The notes beneath the pieces are model-generated. The model was not told where the DNA came from, made no database searches, and saw only the letters and a list, made by a program, of their open reading frames with translations. A program made the position numbers and the translations under genes. This document shows positions 7,417-16,558 of a stretch of 64,000 nt of DNA, one piece after another (the first letter of the stretch is position 1; each line of letters opens with the position of its first letter). The stretch is from JAZKID01 sp965247525 (GTDB lineage Bacteria > Pseudomonadota > Alphaproteobacteria > Rhizobiales > UBA4765), in NCBI GenBank assembly GCA_965247525.1, contig OZ252015.1, positions 1,922,001-1,986,000 on the forward strand. The letters are read 5' to 3'.

Positions 7417-8148
7417 TTAAGCGCTTTGCGACAACCGCTCGATAGCGGTCTGTCGCAGCTTTGATGTGTTTTCGATCAATTGTGCGATGGTTGTGTAAGA
7501 GCGCGTGATTTCGATCAGGCGCGCAATTTCGTTGACTGGTTTGACGTTCGATTTTTCGAGCGCGCCTTGCAAGACGCGGCTTTCGATGTCTGGCGTTCCG
7601 GCAGCATTGCTGGAAAATATATTGTCGCCTTCTTTTTTCAGCTGGCCTTGCGTAAAGTCGACCAAGCGTAATTTGCCTTTTTGTCCCTGTGCTGTTGAAA
7701 TTGTGCCATCAGAGCCAACGCTGATCTGTCCGTCCTGCTGAGTGAACGTTATTGGGCCGCCATCGCCGAGCACTTTGTCGCCTGACTGCGTTACAAGCTC
7801 ACCCGATGAGTTCAGAGTGAACGATCCAGCGCGTGTGTAGCGTTCACCTTGCGGTGTCTGCACGGCAAAAAAACCATTGCCCTGCACAGCAAAATCTAGT
7901 TTTCCACCTGTTGTTTCCAATGTGCCTGTTGAAAGATCTGTCACAGTCGAACGGTCGATTACATAAGATACAGGCTGAAGGAAATTGCCTTCCTGGCCCT
8001 TTGCCTGCGGCGACAGGTATTCATTGAAGAGCATGTTGTCGCGTTTGAACCCGCTTGTATTGATGTTCGCAACGTTGTTGGAAACAACGTCAAGTTCGCG
8101 CTGAAGCGACATCTGGCGCGACATTGTGACAAGCAGGGTATTTTCCAT
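7417..8148 (-). CDS. flgF: Proximal rod protein FlgF
   Basis: Rod subunit of 243 residues. It opens with a rod-type helix (SRQMSLQRELDVVSNNVANI), has the central FAVQGNGFFAVQTPQGERYTRAGSF shared by FlgF and FlgG, and the C-terminal SNVKPVNEIARLIEITRSY helix. Position before flgG and the shorter length identify FlgF. First gene of the sigma-54-driven flgFGAH operon; the predicted mRNA leader is about 90 bases. Confidence 0.95.
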   Translation of the reverse strand: MENTLLVTMSRQMSLQRELDVVSNNVANINTSGFKRDNMLFNEYLSPQAKGQEGNFLQPVSYVIDRSTVTDLSTGTLETTGGKLDFAVQGNGFFAVQTPQGERYTRAGSFTLNSSGELVTQSGDKVLGDGGPITFTQQDGQISVGSDGTISTAQGQKGKLRLVDFTQGQLKKEGDNIFSSNAAGTPDIESRVLQGALEKSNVKPVNEIARLIEITRSYTTIAQLIENTSKLRQTAIERLSQSA

Positions 8149-8248
8149 TTAACCACTCCCTTTTTCAAAAACGTCGGGCATCATGCGCCCGTTGCTTTTT
8201 CATTTGACTGAGGCAGGCTCCCATCCGCCTCGGTCATGGAATAAGAGA

Positions 8249-8264
8249 AGCAAATCACGTGCCA
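8249..8264 (-). promoter_or_regulatory. Sigma-54 promoter of flgFGAH operon
   Basis: The minus strand reads TGGCACGTGATTTGCT, a perfect match to TGGCAC-N5-TTGCW. The predicted start of transcription is about 8238, 90 bases before the flgF ATG. The promoter lies inside the divergent flgF/fliL intergenic region. Confidence 0.88.
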
Positions 8265-8367
8265 AAAAATTAAATTAATTAAAACAATGGGTTATTGGGT
8301 ATGAGACCGAGAGGCTTTTGCCGTGTTGCATGGCGCTAGGTAATTCTTGCCGCGTTCTTTTCAAATA

Positions 8368-8382
8368 GTAACGCCCCGTTAA
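8368..8382. promoter_or_regulatory. CtrA-like box upstream of fliL
   Basis: GTAA-N7-TTAAC matches seven of eight specified bases of the CtrA consensus and includes the favoured trailing C. It lies 56 bases before the fliL ATG. In Caulobacter the fliLM promoter is CtrA-dependent. The rest of the 290-base divergent gap is AT-rich, with a TTAAATTAATTAA tract at 8270-8282 whose spacing does not fit CtrA. Confidence 0.45.
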
Positions 8383-8438
8383 CCATTCCGGCGCGAAATG
8401 GAATAAACCGCGACTCCTCGCGCAAAAACGGTATTCGA

Positions 8439-9020
8439 ATGGCCAAGGCGAAAGACAATAATGACGACCAGCCCGCAAGCGATGCGCAGCCTCAAAAAGG
8501 TCTGGTCGGAAAAATCAAAGGCGCTTTAAAGAATAAGAAAATTTTGTTCGGCGTGATCGGGCTTGTTGTCGTGCTGGTTGGCGCTGGCGGATATTTTATG
8601 TTTGCCGGCGGACATAAACCCCCCGCAGAGGAAATGACTTCAGCTGAGCATGGCGCTGCGCCGGCGGGCGAGACAGGGGGAGAGCATGGCGAAAAAGCCA
8701 TGCCGCACGAAGATGTGGTTCAATATGTTGATCTTCCCGATATGACGGTCAATCTCGCATCGACGGCGCCAAAACCGCAATACTTGAAAGTTCGTGTCAC
8801 GCTCGAAGTGCCTAGTGCGACCGTCAGCGCGCAAATCCAGCCATTGATGCCACGAATTCAAGATGTGTTTCAGGTTTATCTGCGCGAGCTTCGCGCAACC
8901 GATATTGAAGGCTCGGCTGGTATCCAGCGGCTTAAAGAAGAATTGACGCGGCGTGTGAACCAGACGGTTGCGCCGGCAGAAGTCACAAGCGTTCTTTTTA
9001 AAGAAATGCTGGTGCAATAG
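8439..9020 (+). CDS. fliL: Flagellar basal-body protein FliL
   Basis: Inner-membrane protein that surrounds the stator and supports torque. A polar cytoplasmic N-terminus is followed by one transmembrane helix (about residues 35-56) and a periplasmic domain of stomatin-like fold; YVDLPDMTVNLAS and LKVRVTLEVPSA are typical FliL strands, and the C-terminal RLKEELTRRVNQ is conserved. Length 193 residues. First gene of fliL-fliM-DUF6468-motE, with only seven bases before fliM. Confidence 0.93.
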   Translation: MAKAKDNNDDQPASDAQPQKGLVGKIKGALKNKKILFGVIGLVVVLVGAGGYFMFAGGHKPPAEEMTSAEHGAAPAGETGGEHGEKAMPHEDVVQYVDLPDMTVNLASTAPKPQYLKVRVTLEVPSATVSAQIQPLMPRIQDVFQVYLRELRATDIEGSAGIQRLKEELTRRVNQTVAPAEVTSVLFKEMLVQ

Positions 9021-9027
9021 GCCAAAC

Positions 9028-10194
9028 ATGACACCCGATGAAGGCGATACAGAACCAAAAGATGATACGGCGCAGGGCGAAAGCACAACTGCAGTATCAT
9101 CAACTGAAAAAGATGAGCTTGCGGCCCAATGGGCCGCGATCGGCAATGATGAAGAATCAAAAGAGGACGACGCTGCCGCTGGTTCGGAGCGTGTTCTCAG
9201 CCAGGACGAAATCGACAGCCTTCTCGGGTTTAACGTCGAAGATGTTAATATCAATGAAGTCACGGGTATTCGCGCGATCATCAATTCGGCGCTTGTCTCT
9301 TATGAGCGCTTGCCGATGCTTGAGATTGTGTTCGACAGGCTTGTGCGCCTGCTGACAACATCACTGCGCAATTTTACTTCCGACAACGTTGAAGTGTCGT
9401 TTGACGGTTTAAAATCCGTACGCTTTGGCGATTATCTCAATTCAATTCCGCTGCCTGCAATCCTGTCTGTTTTCAAAGCCGAGGAATGGGAAAATTTTGG
9501 ATTGATTACGGTTGATTCCAACCTCATTTATTCCATTATCGATGTTCTGCTTGGCGGTCGGCGTGGAGAGCAAACCACACGGGTCGATGGAAGGCCTTAC
9601 ACGACAATCGAAACGTCACTGGTTAAACGTCTTCTTGAGCTTGTTCTCAACGATGCAGAGCAGGCTTTCAGGCCATTGTCGCCAGTGAAATTCAATCTTG
9701 AACGCCTTGAAACAAATCCACGTTTTGCTGCGATTTCGCGGCCAGCAAACGCATCCATCGTCGTTCAGTTTCGCATCGACATGGAAGACCGCGGCGGCAC
9801 AATTGAATTTGCAATTCCTTACGCGACGATCGAACCTATCCGTGACCTGCTTTTGCAAAGCTTCATGGGTGAGAAATTTGGACGCGATTCCATTTGGGAA
9901 GAGCATCTGGCGACCGAAATTTGGTCGGCCAATATTGAAATCGAAACTGTGTTATATGAGCAGATGTTGCCCTTGCGCCAGCTCCTTGATCTAAAAGTCG
10001 GCGACACATTAATGCTGGACAAAACACCTGAAGATCTGGTGACGCTGAAAATTGGTGATACTCTTCTAACCGATGCACAAATCGGAAAAGCAGGCGATAA
10101 GGTTGCGGTTAAAATCGCGCGGCCATTCAGGCGTCCAAAAATGACATTTGCAAATTTTGAAAAAGTTGATGAAAAGCGGAGTGATGCGGCATGA
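9028..10194 (+). CDS. fliM: Flagellar motor switch protein FliM
   Basis: C-ring component that binds phospho-CheY and sets rotation direction. The acidic N-terminal 70 residues lead to LSQDEIDSLLGF, a conserved FliM motif, then the CheC-like middle domain (SYERLPMLEIVFDRLVR) and the C-terminal SpoA domain (LRQLLDLKVGDTLML). 388 residues from the ATG at 9028. A longer frame begins inside fliL but the ATG just after the fliL stop fits the family. The N-terminal CheY-binding EIDALL-type peptide is not at the extreme N-terminus but about 60 residues in. The stop overlaps the next start by four bases. Confidence 0.96.
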   Translation: MTPDEGDTEPKDDTAQGESTTAVSSTEKDELAAQWAAIGNDEESKEDDAAAGSERVLSQDEIDSLLGFNVEDVNINEVTGIRAIINSALVSYERLPMLEIVFDRLVRLLTTSLRNFTSDNVEVSFDGLKSVRFGDYLNSIPLPAILSVFKAEEWENFGLITVDSNLIYSIIDVLLGGRRGEQTTRVDGRPYTTIETSLVKRLLELVLNDAEQAFRPLSPVKFNLERLETNPRFAAISRPANASIVVQFRIDMEDRGGTIEFAIPYATIEPIRDLLLQSFMGEKFGRDSIWEEHLATEIWSANIEIETVLYEQMLPLRQLLDLKVGDTLMLDKTPEDLVTLKIGDTLLTDAQIGKAGDKVAVKIARPFRRPKMTFANFEKVDEKRSDAA

Positions 10195-10766
10195 ATTCCT
10201 CAAGCCTTGGCATGATTATCGAATTGCTTGTGGCCGGCTTGCTGGTGATGACTATTTGCTACTGTGTCGTCCTGAACAAACGGCTGAAAAATCTTCGCGC
10301 TGATGAACAGTTTTTAAAAACCACGATTGGCGAACTTATTCACGCCACTGAAATTGCAGAGCGTGCAATTCTGGGCCTGAAAGCAACAACGCAGGATGCC
10401 GAGCAAAAGTTGGGGCAGAAGCTTCGCGATGCGCAATTCCTTCATCAGGAATTGAAACAGATGACCGCGCCATATGGTATTGGCACACAGGCAAGTATAC
10501 AGCAGCCGCAACTTCAAAATTACCAGCAACCGTTGCCCCAAACCCCGCAACCCCAGCCGCAGCTTCAACCACAACGTGTTTTAGCGCATGCACCGGCACA
10601 GCATATGCCACCTGCACAATTCTCGCGTGAGCCCGCGCCTGTTCCACAGCGCAGTGCTGAGACGTATTCCACGAAAGGCGACCAGCAACGCCAGCCACAA
10701 GATGCCACGCGCGATTTCAGAGTGTTCACGCGCTCTGCTTTCACCAGCCGTCAGCCGGGCGGCTGA
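10191..10766 (+). CDS. DUF6468 flagellar-cluster membrane protein
   Basis: 191 residues with one N-terminal membrane helix (about 9-27), a charged coiled-coil region (about 28-95) that includes RLKNLRADEQFLKTTIGEL and TEIAERAILGLKA, and a Pro/Gln-rich tail after residue 100. The membrane helix plus the ATEIAERAI helix match my memory of the alphaproteobacterial DUF6468 family, which is found next to fliM. The start overlaps fliM by four bases (ATGA) and motE starts three bases after the stop, so it is surely co-translated with motor genes. Its function is unknown; topology suggests a cytoplasmic coiled coil tethered near the stator or C-ring. Confidence 0.75.
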   Translation: MNSSSLGMIIELLVAGLLVMTICYCVVLNKRLKNLRADEQFLKTTIGELIHATEIAERAILGLKATTQDAEQKLGQKLRDAQFLHQELKQMTAPYGIGTQASIQQPQLQNYQQPLPQTPQPQPQLQPQRVLAHAPAQHMPPAQFSREPAPVPQRSAETYSTKGDQQRQPQDATRDFRVFTRSAFTSRQPGG

Positions 10767-10769
10767 GCC

Positions 10770-11522
10770 ATGCAAATTCGCCTCGTTCCAATTGTTCTTT
10801 TTGCCGCAACATCACTGTTAACGCTCAAAGCCTTCGACATGCTGCTCAGCGGTGAGGCTCTGCTTGAAGGCCCTAAAGCGGCGCATGCATCCTCTGCACC
10901 TGCTGAGGGTGATAAAAAGGAAGGCGAGAAAAAAGACGCTGCAAAAGAAGGCGAAAAAAAAGAGGGCGAGGTTGCCGCCGCACCACCAGTGCGCCCAACC
11001 GAACATATTGTGCCTGCCAAAGGCGAAGCGAGCGCAGAGACAACCCTTAACGAAAAACTGGGTGAAAAGCGCCGCGAATTAGATACGCGCACAAAAGAGC
11101 TCGAAATGCGTGAGAGCCTTGTTCAGGCGGCCGAAAAAAAGCTCGATGATCAGAGTGCAGAGAAAAATGCCACGCAGGCCAAAGCTGCACAAGCAGGCCC
11201 CCAAGAAGACGCTGCCAGCACGCAGATCAAAAATCTGGTCGTCATGTATGAAACGATGAAACCAAAAGAAGCCGCCGCAATCTTCAACAGCCTTGATATG
11301 GGCGTGATGATTGAGGTCGTTCAGCACATGAAGCCGCAAATTACGGCGCTCATCCTTGCAAAAATGAGCACGCCAGCAGCACAAAAATTGACCGTTGAAA
11401 TTGCCAAACGCAGCAGCATGATGATGCAGAGCGGTTTTGCCGCAAGCACGCCAGCCAGTGCGCCCGCCCGCGAAACAGGCCCAAAAGAGCTGCCACGGAT
11501 CGACAACGTTCCAAAAAAATAA
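10770..11522 (+). CDS. motE: MotE-like motility protein
   Basis: 250 residues: an N-terminal membrane/signal segment (VPIVLFAATSLLTLKAFDMLL), a low-complexity Lys/Glu/Ala region, a coiled coil (about 90-135) and a C-terminal MgtE-N-like helical domain with YETMKPKEAAAIFNSLD and ILAKMSTPAAQKL. This is the layout of MotE, described as a periplasmic chaperone of the motility protein MotC in Sinorhizobium, and of related proteins in other alphaproteobacterial flagellar clusters. Placed directly behind the DUF6468 gene. Exact role here is inferred. Confidence 0.75.
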   Translation: MQIRLVPIVLFAATSLLTLKAFDMLLSGEALLEGPKAAHASSAPAEGDKKEGEKKDAAKEGEKKEGEVAAAPPVRPTEHIVPAKGEASAETTLNEKLGEKRRELDTRTKELEMRESLVQAAEKKLDDQSAEKNATQAKAAQAGPQEDAASTQIKNLVVMYETMKPKEAAAIFNSLDMGVMIEVVQHMKPQITALILAKMSTPAAQKLTVEIAKRSSMMMQSGFAASTPASAPARETGPKELPRIDNVPKK

Positions 11523-11657
11523 AGATATCAATGGCTTAGAGGCACTAGCGTCGCTCAAGCCCCTGTTAACCCTCATCGTATATCATGGTTAAGGCTCGAA
11601 TGGGCCGTTGATGCTTTTAAGTTTGTATCGTTGAGTTTCGTGGAGTTGGTGGCAAAT

Positions 11658-14600
11658 ATGTCGGGCGTTGCACACAAATTGTTAAGCGCAAAGCCGCTCA
11701 CATTTGGAAATGCTTTTGCAGGACTGTTTTTGCTTCTTGCTGTTTTCGGCTCGCCACATGCAAAAGCGCAAGACAAGCTCGAAACGGGCCAAGTTACAGC
11801 CACAATCAACGGCAATTATGCACGGCTCGTTTTCTCATTTTCGAAACGTCCAAAGCACACTATCAGTTCCAGCGCGTTGCAGGGCGGTATTCTCGTTCTT
11901 AAATTTGACCAGCCAATCGATATGTCCGTCAGCGGTATTGCGAAATTCTTACCTGGCTATGTGACAAATGCGCGCCGCGACAACGACGGAAAATCATTTC
12001 GTTTCGCGCTCGAGAAACAGATACGCGTCAATACGTCTGAAGTAAATAACGAGCTTTATCTCGACCTTTTGCCCGAACCGTGGGTCACCGATGTTCCCGC
12101 GCTTCCCAAAAATGTTCTCGATGAGCTGATGCGTCAGGCACAAGAAGAACAACGCTTGAAAGCGGATGCCGATGAGCGCGCCAAAAGGGCTATCAGTCTT
12201 GGCAAAGTCGATGTGAAAGCATCTGAAGCTCCGACATTCACGCGCATTTCGTTTCAGTGGTCCGACAAGGTTCCAACATCGCTGAAGCGTGATGGAGATC
12301 AGCTGAGCGTCATTTTTGAAAAGACAGGCGACATTTTGCTTGGCAATATTCAAGCAAATTTGCCCCGTTTTATTTCCGCGATAAAAGTCGAGGAAAAAGA
12401 CGCGCGCATGATCGTCACGATGACCGTTGATCCAATGCGCGATGTCCGGCTGTTTGACGAAGGCAATGCTATTTTCGTTGATATTCAAGGCCCTCAGCGC
12501 GGTGCTCTGGAGCTGCAAGCAGATGGTGCTGTCAAAACAAGTGCTGCGCCAGGTCTTTCGCCTGCAAGCCCTGCCATAACGCTCTATGGAAAAACCAAAG
12601 AAGAGACCGTTGTTGCTGACAATAGCAGCCCGTCGACCTCACAAAAGAATTTTGCAATGTCGGCGCCGGAAGCTGCGGTGGTACCAGCTGAGAAAACCGG
12701 CGCGGCAACAACATCATCATCGGAACCAGGGCCTGTTGTACCTCCGGTTGCACCACCTGAAAAACCTCTCGGCGAACTTGAAGCCAAAGTCGCAATGCCC
12801 AAGATAGCCATGATTGATAAAAAGTCGATCGAGCCATCAGATGATGACGATGACTTGGCCGATGGAAAAATTCATCCGGACGGCATCGTCGTCGATGGCG
12901 CGGGCTTGCGTCTCACATTCTCATATCCTATCGAAACGGGCGCCACATTTTTTCAGCGTGGCAATATTGTCTGGTTTGCCTTTGCGAATGCGCAAGAGAT
13001 CGATACAGCGCCAATCAAAGCCTTGTTTGAGCGAAAGCTACGCCGCATCAGCGAAGAGCATCAGGACAAGTTGACAGTGCTTCGCATGGAATTTACCGAG
13101 CCTTATTTGATTTCCGCCTCCAGCGTCGACAGCAGCTGGGTTTTGACATTTGGCGACCATATCAGCGGGGATTATGAACCGGCTGAAATGAAATCTCATA
13201 TCGCGGCGGATGGACGCTCTGTCGTCAACGCTTACATGAACCGCGCCATAGCGATCCATAAAGTCCATGATCCGATCGTGGGCGACGATGTGACGCTCGT
13301 CCTTGCGCTTGGCCCAACCATCGGCATGATCAAGCCGCAGCAATTTGTCGATTTCAGCGCATTTGCAACAATGCAAGGTGCCGCATTGCTGACGATGACA
13401 GATGACGTGAAAGTGCGGCTTGACGATATCGGTTTTGTTATCGAGCGTGATGGAAGCCTTGCTGTCTCAGCTGCAAAAACGCAGCACGCCGCAAATATAC
13501 CGGGACAGCAAAGCCAGACATCTCTTGGTTTTGTTGACTTTGAAGGTTGGAAGCTTGGCCGGCAGGACGAATTTACAAAAATCAAGGACGGCCTGATTTC
13601 AAGGGCGGCACTGCAGGATGGCACAGATAAAAATGCGACACGTCTTGATCTGGCGCGTTTTTATATTGCGTATAATCAAGGGCAGGAAGCCTTGGGAATG
13701 CTTCAGCTTGTAGCCGAGCAAGACCCTGCCGCAGAGCGCGAAACAAGCTTTCGTGTCATGCACGGTGTCGCAAATTATCTGACAGGGCGTTACAATGATG
13801 CGCTGCACGATCTTGATGATCCTGCGCTCGATGAAAATGGCGATGTCTCCGTATGGCGTGGCCTTTCTTATGCGGCCAATGAAAACTGGATCATGGCGCG
13901 TAAATATCTTGAAAAAGCGCAGTCCGTTCTGCCAAATTACGCGCGCCCTGTTCAAGGCGATGTGCTGACTAAACTTGCCAATGCAACGATCAATATTCAG
14001 GACATGGTCAATACGGATTCGTTTCTTGATGAAGCGGAGCATCTTGTCGTTGATGACAAAGCGATGTCGGAAGTGAAACTGTTGCGCGGTCGTTTTAACG
14101 AGGCTGTCGGCCGAACTGATATCGCCGTGGACTTTTACCGTCAGGTTGACCCCGATAAATATCCAAGTATTGGCAGCGAAGCTGTTTTGCATATGATCGT
14201 CCTGCAGGAAAAGCTTGGCCAGATCACGCGCGCTGCGGCTATTGCAAGACTTGAAGCATTGTCATTTGCATGGCGCGGCGGCGATCTCGAATTGGAAATC
14301 TATCGCCAGCTTGGCGACTATTACACAAAAGAAAAAAGCTACAGAAAAGCGTTTACCGCAATGAGGGATGCAAATCTTGCAAACTCCGATTCGGACATAT
14401 CGCGTAAGCTTTTTGAGGACATGCGCGTTGTTTTTGTCTCTTATTTTTTGGACGGAAAATCAGATGACGTGCCGGCGCCGGACGTGCTTTCGCTGTTCTA
14501 CGATTTTCGTGAGCTCACGCCAGCTGGCCGTATTGGTGACGATATTATCCGCCGCTTGTCAGAGCGCCTTGTTGAAGTCGACTTGCTCGACCAGGCCATT

Positions 14601-15257
14601 GCGCTTCTCGACCATCAGGTTGAACATCGCTTGTCGGGCATGACCCGTACCGAGGTCGCAACAGAGTTAGCGCTTGTTCATCTTATGAACCGCGAGCCAC
14701 AAAAAGCCCTGTCGGTTCTTCATCGCACGCGTCAGGCCAGTATGCCACCCTCGCTTGAAAACACGCGTACGCTTATCGAGGCGCGCGCACTTGCCGGCAC
14801 GGGTCGTCCGGAGCTTGCAATTGAACTGCTCAGCGGCACGGGCACAGATGTAAAACATCTTCGCGCCGACATTCTCTGGGAAGCAAAGCGGTGGGACGAG
14901 TGCGCCGCCGCGCTTGAGGGGCTGCTAGGCGACAGGTGGCGAAATGAGACACCGCTAAGCGATAAAGAACGTGGTGACGTCATGCGCGCCGCTGTATCCT
15001 ACGCCTTGGCAGAAAACCCTGAAACATTGCAAAGTTTTCGTGCGAAATATGTGCAGGCGATGGCGTCAACGCCAGATGCCTATCTGTTTGATGTGGCAAC
15101 AGGCGCTATTGAAAAGCAGGGAAGCGAATTTCGTGCACTTGCAAAGAATTTAGCAGCGATCGACAATCTTGGCTCGTTTTGGGACATTTACCGCGCGATG
15201 AAAGCCAAGCAATCGGTCACGCGGGCCGAGCCGCTGCCAACAAAAAAACCGGCCTGA
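11658..15257 (+). CDS. Large secreted AMIN-like/TPR protein in flagellar operon
   Basis: A 1,199-residue protein not recognised by name. A signal peptide (around LFLLLAVFGSPHAKAQ) sends it to the periplasm. Three similar beta-rich segments at about 45-140, 190-280 and 405-500 look like AMIN-type domains: each pairs a strand such as NYARLVFSFS, TFTRISFQWS or AGLRLTFSYP with a closing LYLDLLPEP, IFVDIQGP or SWVLTFGD. A short charged helix and a Pro/Ser/Thr linker (about 290-370) separate them. From about 640 the chain is helical with TPR-type repeats. It follows motE after 135 bases in the same direction, suggesting a flagellar role. The ATG at 11658 gives the best signal peptide; a TTG at 11631 is in frame. 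It converges with fliP with four bases between. Confidence 0.8.
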   Translation: MSGVAHKLLSAKPLTFGNAFAGLFLLLAVFGSPHAKAQDKLETGQVTATINGNYARLVFSFSKRPKHTISSSALQGGILVLKFDQPIDMSVSGIAKFLPGYVTNARRDNDGKSFRFALEKQIRVNTSEVNNELYLDLLPEPWVTDVPALPKNVLDELMRQAQEEQRLKADADERAKRAISLGKVDVKASEAPTFTRISFQWSDKVPTSLKRDGDQLSVIFEKTGDILLGNIQANLPRFISAIKVEEKDARMIVTMTVDPMRDVRLFDEGNAIFVDIQGPQRGALELQADGAVKTSAAPGLSPASPAITLYGKTKEETVVADNSSPSTSQKNFAMSAPEAAVVPAEKTGAATTSSSEPGPVVPPVAPPEKPLGELEAKVAMPKIAMIDKKSIEPSDDDDDLADGKIHPDGIVVDGAGLRLTFSYPIETGATFFQRGNIVWFAFANAQEIDTAPIKALFERKLRRISEEHQDKLTVLRMEFTEPYLISASSVDSSWVLTFGDHISGDYEPAEMKSHIAADGRSVVNAYMNRAIAIHKVHDPIVGDDVTLVLALGPTIGMIKPQQFVDFSAFATMQGAALLTMTDDVKVRLDDIGFVIERDGSLAVSAAKTQHAANIPGQQSQTSLGFVDFEGWKLGRQDEFTKIKDGLISRAALQDGTDKNATRLDLARFYIAYNQGQEALGMLQLVAEQDPAAERETSFRVMHGVANYLTGRYNDALHDLDDPALDENGDVSVWRGLSYAANENWIMARKYLEKAQSVLPNYARPVQGDVLTKLANATINIQDMVNTDSFLDEAEHLVVDDKAMSEVKLLRGRFNEAVGRTDIAVDFYRQVDPDKYPSIGSEAVLHMIVLQEKLGQITRAAAIARLEALSFAWRGGDLELEIYRQLGDYYTKEKSYRKAFTAMRDANLANSDSDISRKLFEDMRVVFVSYFLDGKSDDVPAPDVLSLFYDFRELTPAGRIGDDIIRRLSERLVEVDLLDQAIALLDHQVEHRLSGMTRTEVATELALVHLMNREPQKALSVLHRTRQASMPPSLENTRTLIEARALAGTGRPELAIELLSGTGTDVKHLRADILWEAKRWDECAAALEGLLGDRWRNETPLSDKERGDVMRAAVSYALAENPETLQSFRAKYVQAMASTPDAYLFDVATGAIEKQGSEFRALAKNLAAIDNLGSFWDIYRAMKAKQSVTRAEPLPTKKPA

Positions 15258-15261
15258 AAAC

Positions 15262-16008
15262 CTATTGAAAGCCTTTGACGAGGCTTCCCGCTACCAGATT
15301 CCAACCATCGACAAGCACAAAGAAGATGAGTTTGAATGGCAATGACACTGCGACCGGTGGCAACATCATCATACCCATGGCCATTAGCACAGACGCAACG
15401 ACAAGATCGATGACAACGAAGGGCAGGTAGAGCAGAAATGCAATTTCAAAAGCCCGCCGCAGTTCTGAAATCATGAAGGCCGGAATTAGCACCTGAAGTT
15501 CGATTTGTGACGGATCTGAGGGGCGCGGTTTGTCGGTCATGTCGAGAAAAAGTGCAAGATCCTTGTCTCGTGCCTGTTTCAGCATGAATGTTTTGAACGG
15601 CACCGAGCCGCGCGTAAAAGCCTCTTCAAGCTGAATCGTTCCTGCTGTGTAAGGCACAACCCCGACATTGTAGGCCTCTTTAAAAGTGGGCGTCATGATG
15701 AATGCACTGAGAAAAAGTGCAAGCGAGACAATGACCGCATTCGGCGGTGCCGTTCCAGCGCCAAGCGCTGTGCGTAAGATTGAAAGCACAACGACAATAC
15801 GCGTGAAGCTTGTGACCATGACAAGCGCAGATGGTGCAAGCGAAAGAACGGTGAGAAGTGCAACAAGCTGAATGGCGCGTTCGCTGACGCCTGTTCCTTG
15901 CGCGCCCACGCCGCCAAGATCGAGATTAAAACTCTGTGCTGATACAACTGCCGTTAGAGCAAAAAATAGCCCAATTCCAAGGCAAAGTGCTTTTTTAAAA
16001 TCTCTCAC
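15262..16008 (-). CDS. fliP: Flagellar export gate protein FliP
   Basis: Core inner-membrane subunit of the flagellar type III export gate, forming a spiral pore with FliQ and FliR. A signal-peptide-like first helix (LGIGLFFALTAVVSA) is followed by QLVALLTVLSLAPSALVMVTSFTRIVVVLSILR, then TPTFKEAYN and the C-terminal PFVVIDLVVASVLMAMGMMMLPP, all family signatures. 248 residues is normal. Start overlaps the fliO stop by four bases. Confidence 0.97.
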   Translation of the reverse strand: MRDFKKALCLGIGLFFALTAVVSAQSFNLDLGGVGAQGTGVSERAIQLVALLTVLSLAPSALVMVTSFTRIVVVLSILRTALGAGTAPPNAVIVSLALFLSAFIMTPTFKEAYNVGVVPYTAGTIQLEEAFTRGSVPFKTFMLKQARDKDLALFLDMTDKPRPSDPSQIELQVLIPAFMISELRRAFEIAFLLYLPFVVIDLVVASVLMAMGMMMLPPVAVSLPFKLIFFVLVDGWNLVAGSLVKGFQ

Positions 16009-16469
16009 CGAACGAGCGGCTCGGGTGCGACAGAAGGTGCGGGCGCTGTGGGCCGAGGCTCAGCGCTGGCCTCTGATGCTGCAGCTTTGATCGAGGATGT
16101 AAATGTCGGCGCAATACGTGCCTGTGGTTCTGGTGGCGCAGACCGTGCCTGTTTTTGGGGCATGGCATGGTCTGATGGCCCAAGGCTTTGACCACGTACA
16201 ATGCCGGTCTCAATGACCACATCATTGGGTCCGCCAATCATGACGAGATGCTCCACCATGTCGCGACGAACGATGACGAGTTTGCGACGCGAATCGAGGT
16301 GCGCAATGTCCATAACGGCGAGGCGCGGCTGGCGTCCATGGCCTGAAATCGTACCTAAGCGGCCAACACCAAACTTTTTAAGAATGAGCACGACAAACCC
16401 GATCAGCGCCAGAATAATGACAAGCGCAACAATAAGCCGCATTGCCAGAGACATTTCATCGCCAAACAT
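16005..16469 (-). CDS. fliO: Flagellar biosynthesis protein FliO
   Basis: Bitopic membrane protein that helps assemble FliP. Of 154 residues, the first 30 hold a membrane helix (LRLIVALVIILALIGFVVLIL), followed by the small conserved domain: GRQPRLAVMDIAHLDSRRKLVIVRRDMVEHLVMIGGPNDVVIE is the FliO core. The tail is Pro/Ala-rich and probably disordered. Upstream of and overlapping fliP. The shared upstream region with flgB contains a perfect CtrA box. Confidence 0.9.
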   Translation of the reverse strand: MFGDEMSLAMRLIVALVIILALIGFVVLILKKFGVGRLGTISGHGRQPRLAVMDIAHLDSRRKLVIVRRDMVEHLVMIGGPNDVVIETGIVRGQSLGPSDHAMPQKQARSAPPEPQARIAPTFTSSIKAAASEASAEPRPTAPAPSVAPEPLVR

Positions 16470-16558
16470 CGAAGTGACCCCTCCAGAAGGGTAATTTGAT
16501 TGAATCTTGACTGTTAACGATTCCCGGCTCGAGAGGAAGCCCCATTATTTTCGGCATT

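Noticed and set aside
8270..8282. TTAAATTAATTAA as a CtrA box
   Set aside because: The TTAA halves are spaced by zero, one or five bases, never seven.
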